From positions 4,972,046 through 5,036,045 of the forward strand of contig JAWKZW010000001.1 in the NCBI GenBank assembly GCA_041395725.1: a DNA stretch of 64,000 nt, in the 5' to 3' direction. Position numbers and translations under genes: made by a program. The notes beneath the pieces were generated by a model. It made no database searches. It was not told the DNA's origin and was given only the letters and a program-made list of their open reading frames with translations. The DNA comes from Gammaproteobacteria bacterium (GTDB lineage: Bacteria > Pseudomonadota > Gammaproteobacteria > Pseudomonadales > Pseudohongiellaceae). Shown here in pieces: positions 33,593 to 42,049 of the stretch (position 1 is the first letter of the stretch; each line of letters opens with the position of its first letter).

Positions 33593-35287
33593 GTGAACAA
33601 GTGCAATTATTTTAATTCTTCCCTGCTGGCCCTGGCACTTCTGCCCGGTCTGAGCTTTGCTGCTGAGCGGGTGGGGGATTTCTCGCTGCTGGACGAGCAG
33701 GGATACCACCATAGCATGAGCTGGTACAACGATCACAAGTCCATTGCCCTGCTGGTGCATGCCAGCGGCAGCGCGGCAACCGAGTCGGCGCTGCCGGCCT
33801 TCGAAGCCCTGCGAGACGAATACACTGACCAGGGCGTCGAGTTCATGCTGATCAACCCGATGGGGAGATACAATCGTGAGGCGGTACGTGCGCAGATCCT
33901 AGCCTGGGGCGTCGATAGCATGCCTGTGCTGATGGACGACGCGCGGGTCGTATCCCAGGCCCTGGGCATCGAACGGGCCGGGGAAGTCCTGCTCTATAAT
34001 CCCAGATCCTTCGCAGTTGAATACCGCGGCAGCGTGGCAGGTGCCGAGCAGGCTATCGACGACATACTGGCCGGAAACGAAGTCAGCGCTCCCCTGCTGG
34101 CGACAACCGGTGAGCCGATTGACTACCCCGTTCAGTCGGTAGTGTCCTATGCCAGGGACGTGGCACCGGTTCTGGCTGAACAATGTGCCAGCTGCCATCG
34201 GGAAGGTGGCGTCGCGCCGTTTGCCATGGATAGCCATGCCATGGTGCAGGGCTGGTCACCGATGATTCGCGAAGTGCTGATGACGCGGCGCATGCCGCCT
34301 GGCCAGATCGACGCCCATATCGGTGAGTTTATTAATGATCGACTGGTGGATGACGCCGACATCCGCAATATCATTGCCTGGGTTGAGTCCGGCGCCCCCC
34401 GGGACGGCGACAGCGATCCGTTGACCGAACTGACCTGGCCGGAATCCAAGTGGGCGTTTGGTGAGCCGGACCTGATTCTCGACATTCCCGCCACCACCGT
34501 GCCGGCCACCGGCAATGGGGTGTTCAGCAATGTGGAAGTGGTTTTCGACATGACCGAAGACCGCTGGCTGAAAGCCAGCCAGATCATCGCCGGCGACCGC
34601 TCGGTCCTGCACCACACGGTAAACCGCCTGGATTTTCCCGGTGAGGAAGGCCGCGGTTTTCTTGGTGGCGATCCAAATCCGGATAAGGCCAGTATCACCG
34701 CCTATGTACCCGGCGGCACACCACGGGCCATGCCGGAAAATACCGGCGGCCTGGTGAAAGCCGGTTCCGTGCTGCATCTGAATATGCACTACACGCCGAA
34801 CGGTCGGGAAACTACTGATACCAGCCAGGTAGGAGTCTGGTGGTATGCCAACGACGAGGAACCTGCAGAGCGCATGAACGGGCAGTGCGCCTGCATCTTC
34901 CCATTCAACTGGACCACCATTCCGCCTTACGACCCGAACTTTGAACAGACCCAGACCATTACCATTTCCAAAGATGCGCACATGTACAGCTTTCTGCCAC
35001 ACATGCACTTCCGCGGCAAATACATGCGTTTCTATGCGGACTACCCCGATGGCAGCCGTGAAAAGCTGGTCAATATCGCCAAGTACAATTACAACTGGCA
35101 GCTCAGCTACACCTACCAGGAGCCGAAATTCATTCCGGCGGGCACGGTCATTACCGCGGTCGGTGCTTTCGACAATTCACCTCAGAACCCCGCAAATCCG
35201 GATCCTTCCCGGGCGGTGGACTGGGGTAACGAAAGCTGGGATGAGATGTTTTTTGGCGCCATGCAGTATAAGTACGTCGAACAATAA
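33593..35287 (+). CDS. Exported fusion: thioredoxin-like, cytochrome c, copper monooxygenase (PHM-like)
   Basis: 564 residues, GTG start with GGGGA 7 nt upstream, signal peptide 1-23. Residues about 25-160 are a thioredoxin fold without the CxxC pair (HASGSAAT in its place). Residues 185-270 are a cytochrome c domain with haem motif CASCH (198-202). Residues about 290-564 resemble the copper type II ascorbate-dependent monooxygenase, as in peptidylglycine hydroxylase. Copper ligands of that enzyme can be matched: His340, His341 and His399 (Cu-H site), His470, His472 and Met552 (Cu-M site; SWDEMFFGAMQY like the SSDEMCNLY region). The haem domain may replace ascorbate as electron source. Substrate unknown. 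A strong terminator follows. Confidence 0.85.
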   Translation: MNKCNYFNSSLLALALLPGLSFAAERVGDFSLLDEQGYHHSMSWYNDHKSIALLVHASGSAATESALPAFEALRDEYTDQGVEFMLINPMGRYNREAVRAQILAWGVDSMPVLMDDARVVSQALGIERAGEVLLYNPRSFAVEYRGSVAGAEQAIDDILAGNEVSAPLLATTGEPIDYPVQSVVSYARDVAPVLAEQCASCHREGGVAPFAMDSHAMVQGWSPMIREVLMTRRMPPGQIDAHIGEFINDRLVDDADIRNIIAWVESGAPRDGDSDPLTELTWPESKWAFGEPDLILDIPATTVPATGNGVFSNVEVVFDMTEDRWLKASQIIAGDRSVLHHTVNRLDFPGEEGRGFLGGDPNPDKASITAYVPGGTPRAMPENTGGLVKAGSVLHLNMHYTPNGRETTDTSQVGVWWYANDEEPAERMNGQCACIFPFNWTTIPPYDPNFEQTQTITISKDAHMYSFLPHMHFRGKYMRFYADYPDGSREKLVNIAKYNYNWQLSYTYQEPKFIPAGTVITAVGAFDNSPQNPANPDPSRAVDWGNESWDEMFFGAMQYKYVEQ

Positions 35288-35306
35288 TCCGTTGTCGCTT
35301 CGACTC

Positions 35307-35335
35307 AAAAAGCCCGGTCAATAACCGGGCTTTTT
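35307..35335 (+). terminator. Rho-independent terminator after the copper monooxygenase fusion gene
   Basis: AGCCCGGT at 35311-35318 and ACCGGGCT at 35324-35331 form a perfect 8-bp stem around CAATA, with A's before and TTTT after. It would work in either direction. Confidence 0.9.
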
Positions 35336-35592
35336 CGTTCCAGAAGCAGAAGCTTTAGCCCTGGACGATTGGCGAGTATTCCACTCCCCACCAGGGTCGA
35401 TTCTTCAAAATCAACAATACCAAGATCATCCTCCCGGTTTGATGCTGCAGTGACTGGTTGCAGTGTCCTCTGGCAGGCTGTAATCTGCGCCCTGTTACAG
35501 GCCCTACGTGCACTGGGCTGTGCAGGTCAGTGCCGCTGCCCTGGACCGACCATTCATTCATTCATTAATTAATTACACAACGGGAGATCCCC

Positions 35593-36144
35593 ATGACCGC
35601 AGCCAGGCTGAAAGTGCTTGTTCCGGGTTTTGTTCTGCTCACCTCGGCGCTACTGATCAACGGCCACAGCTATTCACAGGATACCGACAGGCAATTGGAC
35701 CTGACCGCCACCCTGTTCAAGTGTCTGACAGAGATGTCCAAGGCGGGTGCGGGAGATTTCTATGTCGACAACATCCTGGGCGATGTTGATGCCACGTTAG
35801 CCGTCGCCAACTCGTCGACAGGAGGCACCTATCCACCAGGCTCGGTGGTGTCTCTCATTCCCTCCGAAGTAATGGTCAAGCATCGGGAAGGCTGGAATCC
35901 GGAAACCAACGATTGGGAATTCATCGAACTGAATCTTGCCGACGGGGAAGCTGCCTTTGCAGCACGGGGCACCACGGAAGTGGTCAACCAGTTCGGGGGT
36001 AACTGTTTTGGCTGCCACCAGCTGGCGCGACCGGAATGGGATCTGATCTGTGGTACAGATCATGGCTGCGCACCACTGCCGGTATCACGGGAAATGCTGC
36101 TTGGCATGCAGGCCAGTGATCCCCGCTGCGTAAGAGAAAACTGA
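35593..36144 (+). CDS. Exported mono-haem c-type protein, unknown family
   Basis: 183 residues. A signal peptide (1-28) precedes an acidic domain with one haem-binding motif CFGCH at 138-142 and an axial-ligand candidate near the C-terminus. Other Cys at 44, 153, 159 and 179 could form disulfides (LICGTDHGC is notable). I do not recognise the family from the motif set. It sits in a run of redox proteins between the copper monooxygenase fusion and rdgC. Confidence 0.78.
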   Translation: MTAARLKVLVPGFVLLTSALLINGHSYSQDTDRQLDLTATLFKCLTEMSKAGAGDFYVDNILGDVDATLAVANSSTGGTYPPGSVVSLIPSEVMVKHREGWNPETNDWEFIELNLADGEAAFAARGTTEVVNQFGGNCFGCHQLARPEWDLICGTDHGCAPLPVSREMLLGMQASDPRCVREN

Positions 36145-36195
36145 GAATTATTGTCGCATTGGCGTGGCAAGGATGCTGCGCTGAAAAATCTTCTG

Positions 36196-36268
36196 GCAGA
36201 CGGTCTGTTGACCGTCTGCGCGGCCGATGTCGTACGTGGCAAGGACATGACAATTTTCTGCGTACGAC
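36196..36268. other. Two hairpins between convergent genes
   Basis: A perfect 10-bp stem (36196-36205 with 36210-36219, 4-nt loop) is followed by 8-bp inverted arms at 36229-36236 and 36261-36268. They lie between the mono-haem gene and the 3' end of rdgC and may serve as terminators for both, although neither is followed by a T-run on either strand. Confidence 0.5.
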
Positions 36269-36409
36269 GCCTCGCAGCAGCACCTGGCTGACTCCTGCAA
36301 AACGTTGTGGCAAATATTCAGAGGTTCCTTGGCTGTAAGGAACGTTTTCTCACCTGTTTGCCTTATCTTTACGTTTCCTTATCGTCACTCAAAACCAGTC
36401 AACGGTCTG

Positions 36410-37318
36410 TCAGTCAGCATTACGCAGGCCACCGAAGGCCGCGAAATAATCCTTGAAAAAGCCAGCAAGCTCCATGCTCATCAGAGCGAACTCCTGATCG
36501 AACTGCTGAGCCGGATTTTCGGGATCGGGATCGCCTTGGTCTTCCTGCATACCCTCGAAGCGAAGCCTTTTGACAGTCAGGTCATCATGCACGATACAAC
36601 TCAGTATATTGTTCCACATGACCCCTAGTGACTTGACGCGCTTTTCTGCGGCGAGCATGACCTGCAGCTCCTCGGTCAGCAGATCCTGCCCCTTACAACG
36701 GACCACGTTACTGCCGTCCAGAGGATTATAGAGTTCGCAGTCATGCTCGATAGTGAACTTGTGCGTGGCCTTGTGATCACGCAACCAGCGGGTCATCACG
36801 TCACCGGGTGAGCGTTTGACATCGGGTTGGGCCACTGGCAATGAACCAAGACTTTCCCGCAACAGGTTCAGCAGCGCTTCGGCCTTTGGAGCACTTGGCG
36901 TATCGACAACCAGCAGGTTTTCCCGTGGCGCCAGGTAAGCATAGAGCTGCTGATTCCGGACAAAGGCCTGGGGCAGCAAGGTGGCGAAAACATCCTCCTG
37001 TATCTGTCGCCGCTCCTTTCTGTACACCTTGCGTGCCTGGCGTTCTTCCAGCTCCGCTACCCGCTCTTCGGTCGCATCCCGCACCACCGACACCGGCAGC
37101 AGTCGCTCCTGTTCCTGGGCGCAGATCATAGTGTAGTCGCCAACCGTATGGGTCAGCATCTCGCCTTCTTTGCCTAGCGGACTGACCCAGCCCAGGCTGG
37201 ATTTATCGTAGCTGCTGCAGGGCTGGAACAGATGCTCTGCCAGCTTTTCCTCCAGGGCTTCGGGACTGTGTTGAAAGGGTTCAGTGAGGACATAGAGACG
37301 GATATTCTTAAACCACAT
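36410..37318 (-). CDS. rdgC: Recombination-associated protein RdgC
   Basis: 302 residues, typical for the family. RdgC is a ring-shaped dimer that coats DNA and limits RecA action. The start at 37318 gives MWFKNIRLYVLTEP, the standard family opening. Family signatures are clear: EKLAEHLFQPC, GWVSPLGKEGEMLTH, QEDVFATLLPQAFVRN, and the C-terminal MWNNILSCIVHDDLTVKRLRFE. The gene stands alone and converges on the mono-haem gene. Confidence 0.95.
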   Translation of the reverse strand: MWFKNIRLYVLTEPFQHSPEALEEKLAEHLFQPCSSYDKSSLGWVSPLGKEGEMLTHTVGDYTMICAQEQERLLPVSVVRDATEERVAELEERQARKVYRKERRQIQEDVFATLLPQAFVRNQQLYAYLAPRENLLVVDTPSAPKAEALLNLLRESLGSLPVAQPDVKRSPGDVMTRWLRDHKATHKFTIEHDCELYNPLDGSNVVRCKGQDLLTEELQVMLAAEKRVKSLGVMWNNILSCIVHDDLTVKRLRFEGMQEDQGDPDPENPAQQFDQEFALMSMELAGFFKDYFAAFGGLRNAD

Positions 37319-37579
37319 GTGCAGCAACCTGTGCGACTGGCAGTGCGCGGACCGCCAGAGTGACGCCCGTGACAGCAACCCCGCGGGGACCCTGCCAAAG
37401 GCAAAGCGCGGATTATTCTACAGCCGGCAACAAGTTTCCAGCACCAGCCCCAAGTATTCGAGTGATGGCGATAGCACTGGCCTCCTCACCCGAAATCAGT
37501 ATAGACTCGCGGTCCCACGCGGGGACGGCGTCCCCAGATTGGGTACGTATTCCAGACAGCAAGAAAAAAGCAAACCGCC

Positions 37580-38194
37580 ATGCATATTACCGCCACCGGC
37601 AACGCCCTGTTCAGTAAAACCCAGCAGCGCGTCCTGGGACTGCTGTTCGGAGCACCCGAACAGCAGTTCTACACCAACCAGATAGTCCGTCTTGCGGACA
37701 TGGGCCGGGGCACGGTGACCCGCGAACTGGAGCGGCTGGAATCTATCGGCCTGATCCATTCCAGCCGGGAAGGGAATCAGCGCTATTACCAGGTGAACCC
37801 CCATTGCCCGCTGTATCCGGAAGTGCTGGGCATCGTGAAAAAAACCTCCGGAATCGATGCCATTGTTGGCGATGCCCTGGAAAGCTGGCGGGATCGCATT
37901 GTGCTGGCGTTTATTTATGGCGCCATCGCCAGCGGCAGGGAAACCGTCGACAGCCCGATCGAGCTGCTGATCATCGCGGAGAACCTGGCCTATGGGGATG
38001 TCATGCTGACCCTGAATGAAGCCTCCAGGGCGGCCAGCCGGCCCATTAAACCTTCCATCTACACCGGCACGCAGATCCGCCGGGAACTGCTAAAGCGCAA
38101 CACCTTTATTAATCGGGTCATGGGTAATCCCAAGCTGTGGGTTCTGGGCGATGACGGCGCCTTGCTGGAGATTCGCCGGTCAGTCACACCCTGA
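37580..38194 (+). CDS. Winged-helix regulator with degenerate nucleotidyltransferase-like domain
   Basis: 204 residues. Residues 1-85 are a winged-helix DNA-binding domain of the ArsR/MarR type (FSKTQQRVLGLLFGAPEQQFYTNQIVRLADMGRGTVTRELERLESIGLI). Residues about 100-190 look like a minimal nucleotidyltransferase fold. The family motif GSxxRGxxxxSDxDL appears as GAIASGRETVDSPIELL (114-130): the Asp pair is replaced by Pro126 and Glu128, so catalysis is unlikely. Similar HTH plus MNT-like proteins act as transcriptional regulators or antitoxin-type proteins; a toxin (HEPN) partner is not adjacent. The 8-bp array lies directly downstream. Confidence 0.8.
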   Translation: MHITATGNALFSKTQQRVLGLLFGAPEQQFYTNQIVRLADMGRGTVTRELERLESIGLIHSSREGNQRYYQVNPHCPLYPEVLGIVKKTSGIDAIVGDALESWRDRIVLAFIYGAIASGRETVDSPIELLIIAENLAYGDVMLTLNEASRAASRPIKPSIYTGTQIRRELLKRNTFINRVMGNPKLWVLGDDGALLEIRRSVTP

Positions 38195-38215
38195 CACACT
38201 GCCGGGCCGGGTCGT

Positions 38216-38383
38216 GGCAATCCGGCAATCCGGCAATCCGGCAATCCGGCAATCCGGCAATCCGGCAATCCGGCAATCAAGCAATCAAGCAATCAAGCAA
38301 TCAAGCAATCAAGCAATCAAGCAATCAAGCAATCAAGCAATCAAGCAATCAAGCAATCAAGCAATCAAGCAATCAAGCAATCA
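38216..38383. repeat. 8-bp tandem array, 21 units of two types
   Basis: Seven GGCAATCC units, one GGCAATCA transition unit, then 13 AGCAATCA units, with no interruptions. The array lies 21 bp after the stop of the regulator gene and ends 70 bp before the start of a cytochrome gene, followed by a small hairpin AAGGCTCTTAAGCCTT (38389-38404). The unit length is not a multiple of three. Confidence 0.95.
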
Positions 38384-38453
38384 AGCAAAAGGCTCTTAAG
38401 CCTTATTAAAGTTCCCCCCGCTACACTGCAGTCATCCCAGCAAGGAGACTAAC

Positions 38454-39131
38454 GTGAAACGCACTCTGACTCGATTTCTGCTCAACAGCTGCCTGGCGTC
38501 TGTTATGCCTGTGCTACCAGTGGCGTCAGTGCTGTTTGTGGCGACGCTTCCGACCCTGGGCTTTGCCCAGGGTGAGCCGCAGGACAGCCTGGACGCCCAG
38601 CTCCAGCAATGTGATTCCTGCCATGCCCCCGCGGCCCGGATTCGTTCCATTGCGCCGGTTCTTAACGGCTTGCCCCGCGGCTACCTGAAGGAACAAATGG
38701 AGAACTTCCTCTCTGGACAGCGCGGAAGCAAAGACACAGACCATTTCATCACTCAGATGACTGGGCAGCTTGCGGACCTGCCACCATCTGCCATCGAAAA
38801 ACTGGCCAGGCATTACGCCAGGCAGCCGGCTGTGATGTCAGAGGAAACAGTCAGTGGCGACGCAGCAGCGGGTGAACCGCTCTTTGAAGAGCACTGTGCC
38901 GGCTGCCACAACAGTACCATGGGGCGGCTTTTTACTCGAAGCCCACCTATCGCCCAGTTGAACGGCACTTACTTGCTCGCTCAGCTGCAATCCTTCGCGA
39001 ACGGGCAGCGATCATTCAGCAAATCCGGAAAACACAAGACGAGGATGGTGGAGGTTGCTAAACGTTTCAACCAGCAGGAACTGCTCAATATTACCGCCGC
39101 TATCAAGCAACCTTTAATTGAAAAGCCTTAG
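38454..39131 (+). CDS. Di-haem cytochrome c (cytochrome c4-like), exported
   Basis: 225 residues, GTG start with AGGAG 8 nt upstream. A signal peptide covers 1-39 and ends at LGFAQG. Haem motifs are CDSCH at 53-57 and CAGCH at 149-153, each followed by a hydrophobic/aromatic helix, and there are Met candidates (MENFLSGQRG; MVEVAKRF) for the second axial ligand, as in cytochrome c4. Such proteins carry electrons from the cytochrome bc1 complex to terminal oxidases or periplasmic enzymes. The 8-bp array sits in its likely promoter region. Confidence 0.9.
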   Translation: MKRTLTRFLLNSCLASVMPVLPVASVLFVATLPTLGFAQGEPQDSLDAQLQQCDSCHAPAARIRSIAPVLNGLPRGYLKEQMENFLSGQRGSKDTDHFITQMTGQLADLPPSAIEKLARHYARQPAVMSEETVSGDAAAGEPLFEEHCAGCHNSTMGRLFTRSPPIAQLNGTYLLAQLQSFANGQRSFSKSGKHKTRMVEVAKRFNQQELLNITAAIKQPLIEKP

Positions 39132-39158
39132 GGAGCCTCTGATTAATTACCACAATGC
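39132..39158. repeat. Half-copy of dispersed repeat family A
   Basis: GGAGCCTCTGATTAATTACC followed by ACAATGC, directly after the cytochrome stop codon, between convergent cytochrome and tex genes. The best match to the consensus of the family; no second arm is seen. Confidence 0.65.
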
Positions 39159-39186
39159 TGGGCAGTGACCCAGCCTGGTCGCCGTG

Positions 39187-41523
39187 TCACTGCTTCTTCA
39201 GGGCGGCCTGCAATAAATCTCCCAGGCTACCCTGCTTGCCAGTTGATTGCGTACTTGATTGCGTACTACTCCTGCCCTCTCCTCTGGGCTTTTTGATCCG
39301 CTGATCAGCCCCGGCCCTGGCCGGGGATTTTTTTGCCTCCCCGGCAGAATCCTCCAGGCGCATAGTCAGAGCAATCCGGCGTCGCTGCTCATCCACCTCC
39401 AGCACTTTCACCCGCACCACGTCGCCAGTCTTCACCACCGTGTGTGGGTCCTTGACAAAGTGATTGGCCAGCGCCGAGATATGCACCAGTCCATCCTGGT
39501 GGACCCCGATATCCACGAACGCGCCGAAATTTGTCACGTTGGTGACAACGCCTTCCAGCATCATGTCGGGCTTGAGGTCTGCCAGAGTCTCCACGCCGTC
39601 CCGGAAATCCGCCGTTTTGAATTCCGGGCGTGGATCGCGACCTGGCTTTTCCAGTTCGGCGATAATGTCGGTGACAGTTGGCAGACCGAATTGCTCATCC
39701 GTGTACGCGGCCGGGTCCAGACTCTTGAGGAAGCTCGCATCCCCGATAATCTCGCCGATGTGCCGACGGGCCAGACTGCTGATCTTCTCTACCACCCGGT
39801 AGGACTCCGGATGGACGGCCGAAGCGTCCAGAGGGTTGTCGCCATTCATGATGCGCAGAAAGCCAGCGGCCTGCTCGAAGCCTTTTGCACCGAAACGTGG
39901 CACCGCCTTCAGTTGCTCCCGCGCACTGAATCTGCCGTGCTCGTTGCGATAGTCGACGATGTTCCGGGCCAGGGACGGTGTCAGGCCGGCCACCCGGGAC
40001 AACAGCGGCGCCGAAGCCATGTTGACGTCGACGCCGACGGCATTCACACAGTCCTCGATCACGGCATCCAGCGACTGGCCCAGCTTCACCTGGCTGACAT
40101 CATGCTGGTACTGACCGACGCCGATGGAACGGGGCTCAATCTTGACCAGCTCTGCCAGCGGATCCTGCAGGCGCCTGGCAATGGAGATGGCGCCACGCAC
40201 GGTGACATCCAGATCCGGGAATTCCTGCCTGGCAATATCCGACGCGGAGTACACCGACGCCCCTGCCTCGTTAACCATAACTTTCTTCAGACGCAATTCT
40301 GGATGCCGCTTGATCAGGTCGCCTGCCAGCTTGTCGGTCTCCCGGGAGGCAGTACCATTACCGATACTGAGCAGCTCGACATTATGCTTTTTACACAGGC
40401 CCGCGAGCACAGCGATGGATTCATCCCACTGATTACGCGGCGCGTGCGGATAGATAGCGGTGTCTTCCAGATACTTGCCGGTAGCGTCGACAATCGACAC
40501 CTTAACGCCGGTACGAAGGCCGGGATCCAGCCCCATGGTTACCCGGCCACCGGCCGGCGAAGCCAGCAGAATGGCCTTGAGGTTCTGCGCAAACACACGG
40601 ATCGCCTCGTCCTCGGCCTGCTCTCGCAGCTGACCCAGCAGATCCACTTCCAGTCGGGTCAGCAGTTTGACCCGCCAGGTCCAGCCCGCCACTTCTCTGA
40701 GCCAGCCGTCGCCGGGACGTCCCTGATCCTGAATACCGAAATGCGTGGCCACCATGACTTCACAGAGATCGAGCCGATCCGGCTGCCGGGCGATTTCCGC
40801 CGCGGGGCGGGACGCCACGGTGAGTGAAAGAAATCCTTCTTTGCGTCCCCGAAAGACTGCCAGGGCGCGGTGGGAGGGAATTTTGTTCAGGGGCTCTTCG
40901 TAGTCGAAGTAGTCGCGAAACTTGGCGGCTTCCTTTTCCTTGTCGGCCAGCACCTTCGATTGCAACACGCCATTTTCCCACAGGGTGTTCCGCAGGCGCC
41001 CGGTAAGTCCGGCATCCTCGCTGAATCTCTCCATAAGAATATACCTGGCTCCTTCCAGGGCGGCCTTGACATCTGCCACACCCTTTTCCGGGTCGACGAA
41101 GGCTTCCGCCTCGACCAGCGGGTCGAGGCCAGGGTCTGCGTAGAGCTGATCGGCCAATGGCTCCAGCCCCGCTTCGATGGCAATCATGCCCCGGGTGCGG
41201 CGCTTGGGCTTATAGGGCAGGTAAAGGTCTTCCAGTTCGGTCTTGGTCTGCGCAGCGCGAACCTGCTTCTCCAGCTCGGGCGTCAGCTTTTCCTGCTCGC
41301 CGATACTGTCGAGAATCACCTTGCGGCGGTCTTCCAGCTCACGCAGGTAGCGTAAGCGCGCTTCCAGATCCCGCAGCTGCAGGTCGTCCAGGCCTCCGGT
41401 GACTTCCTTACGGTAGCGGGCGATAAAGGGCACCGTCGCGCCGTCATCCAGCAATTCTACCGCAGCCTGCACCTGGGCAAGCTTTACGTTTAATTCTTCG
41501 GCAAGTTGCGCAGAAATATCCAT
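39187..41523 (-). CDS. tex: Tex-family transcription accessory protein (S1 RNA-binding)
   Basis: 778 residues, the normal length. The Tex layout is continuous: N-terminal helical region with VPFIARYRKEVTGGLDDLQLRDLEARL, LEDLYLPYKPKRRTR, a YqgF/RNase H-like domain (GLDPGLRTGVKVSIVDATGKYL), a helix-hairpin-helix region (GVDVNMASAPLLSRVAGLTPSLARNIV) and a C-terminal S1 domain (GVVTNVTNFGAFVDIGVHQDGLVHIS). Tex acts in transcription and RNA metabolism. The C-terminal tail is low-complexity and rich in Ser/Gln (RSSTQSSTQSTGKQGSLGD). Confidence 0.96.
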   Translation of the reverse strand: MDISAQLAEELNVKLAQVQAAVELLDDGATVPFIARYRKEVTGGLDDLQLRDLEARLRYLRELEDRRKVILDSIGEQEKLTPELEKQVRAAQTKTELEDLYLPYKPKRRTRGMIAIEAGLEPLADQLYADPGLDPLVEAEAFVDPEKGVADVKAALEGARYILMERFSEDAGLTGRLRNTLWENGVLQSKVLADKEKEAAKFRDYFDYEEPLNKIPSHRALAVFRGRKEGFLSLTVASRPAAEIARQPDRLDLCEVMVATHFGIQDQGRPGDGWLREVAGWTWRVKLLTRLEVDLLGQLREQAEDEAIRVFAQNLKAILLASPAGGRVTMGLDPGLRTGVKVSIVDATGKYLEDTAIYPHAPRNQWDESIAVLAGLCKKHNVELLSIGNGTASRETDKLAGDLIKRHPELRLKKVMVNEAGASVYSASDIARQEFPDLDVTVRGAISIARRLQDPLAELVKIEPRSIGVGQYQHDVSQVKLGQSLDAVIEDCVNAVGVDVNMASAPLLSRVAGLTPSLARNIVDYRNEHGRFSAREQLKAVPRFGAKGFEQAAGFLRIMNGDNPLDASAVHPESYRVVEKISSLARRHIGEIIGDASFLKSLDPAAYTDEQFGLPTVTDIIAELEKPGRDPRPEFKTADFRDGVETLADLKPDMMLEGVVTNVTNFGAFVDIGVHQDGLVHISALANHFVKDPHTVVKTGDVVRVKVLEVDEQRRRIALTMRLEDSAGEAKKSPARAGADQRIKKPRGEGRSSTQSSTQSTGKQGSLGDLLQAALKKQ

Positions 41524-42049
41524 GGGGTACTACAATCCTTTATTGAAACAGGTGGGCGGAAATGACAGGAATCTGGATAGCGTCATGGTCGCGCATTCTG
41601 CACAGGTCGGAGGACCGGTGCAAGTTCCGGTAGGTAGCAATAAATCCCACTGCTGTCTCGACGCCCAAGGGCCCTTGAAGGCGCCAACAGGAACAACTGC
41701 AATTTAACGGCAACCCCTTTTATGCCATCGCTGTCAAACATTCTGCCAGATCTGGCAACAGCACACATTGCGTGGCCCGCGACACTCAGCCATGGCCTGC
41801 TGACAGCCCCCGCCTACCAGACTACCCGTTTGAAAGTAAACAGTTTTCCCAATGGAAGTAAACGCTGATCAGGGTTGGCACGGATATCGCAACACAACCT
41901 GCAAGTAAAAGCGTCAAAGACCCACAGCGCCTGGCAACAGCCGCCGGCGCTGCCGGTGCAACCGTCAGCGCAACGGATCCCACGGCGCGCCACAGAAGGG
42001 GTGACTGAGCCACCGCCCGGCGTCACCATCGAACACAGGAGTACAATCC
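41524..42049. other. Intergenic region between divergent tex and DUF2202 genes
   Basis: 526 bp without a credible gene. It must contain promoters for both sides. The DUF2202 gene has AGGAG 8 nt before its ATG. No repeats of note. Confidence 0.5.

Noticed and set aside
38216..38383. Possible CRISPR array
   Set aside because: Units are 8 bp with no spacers and no cas genes nearby, so it is a simple tandem repeat.
39259..40827. 522-codon frame antisense to tex
   Set aside because: Shadow of the tex gene; no signals of its own.
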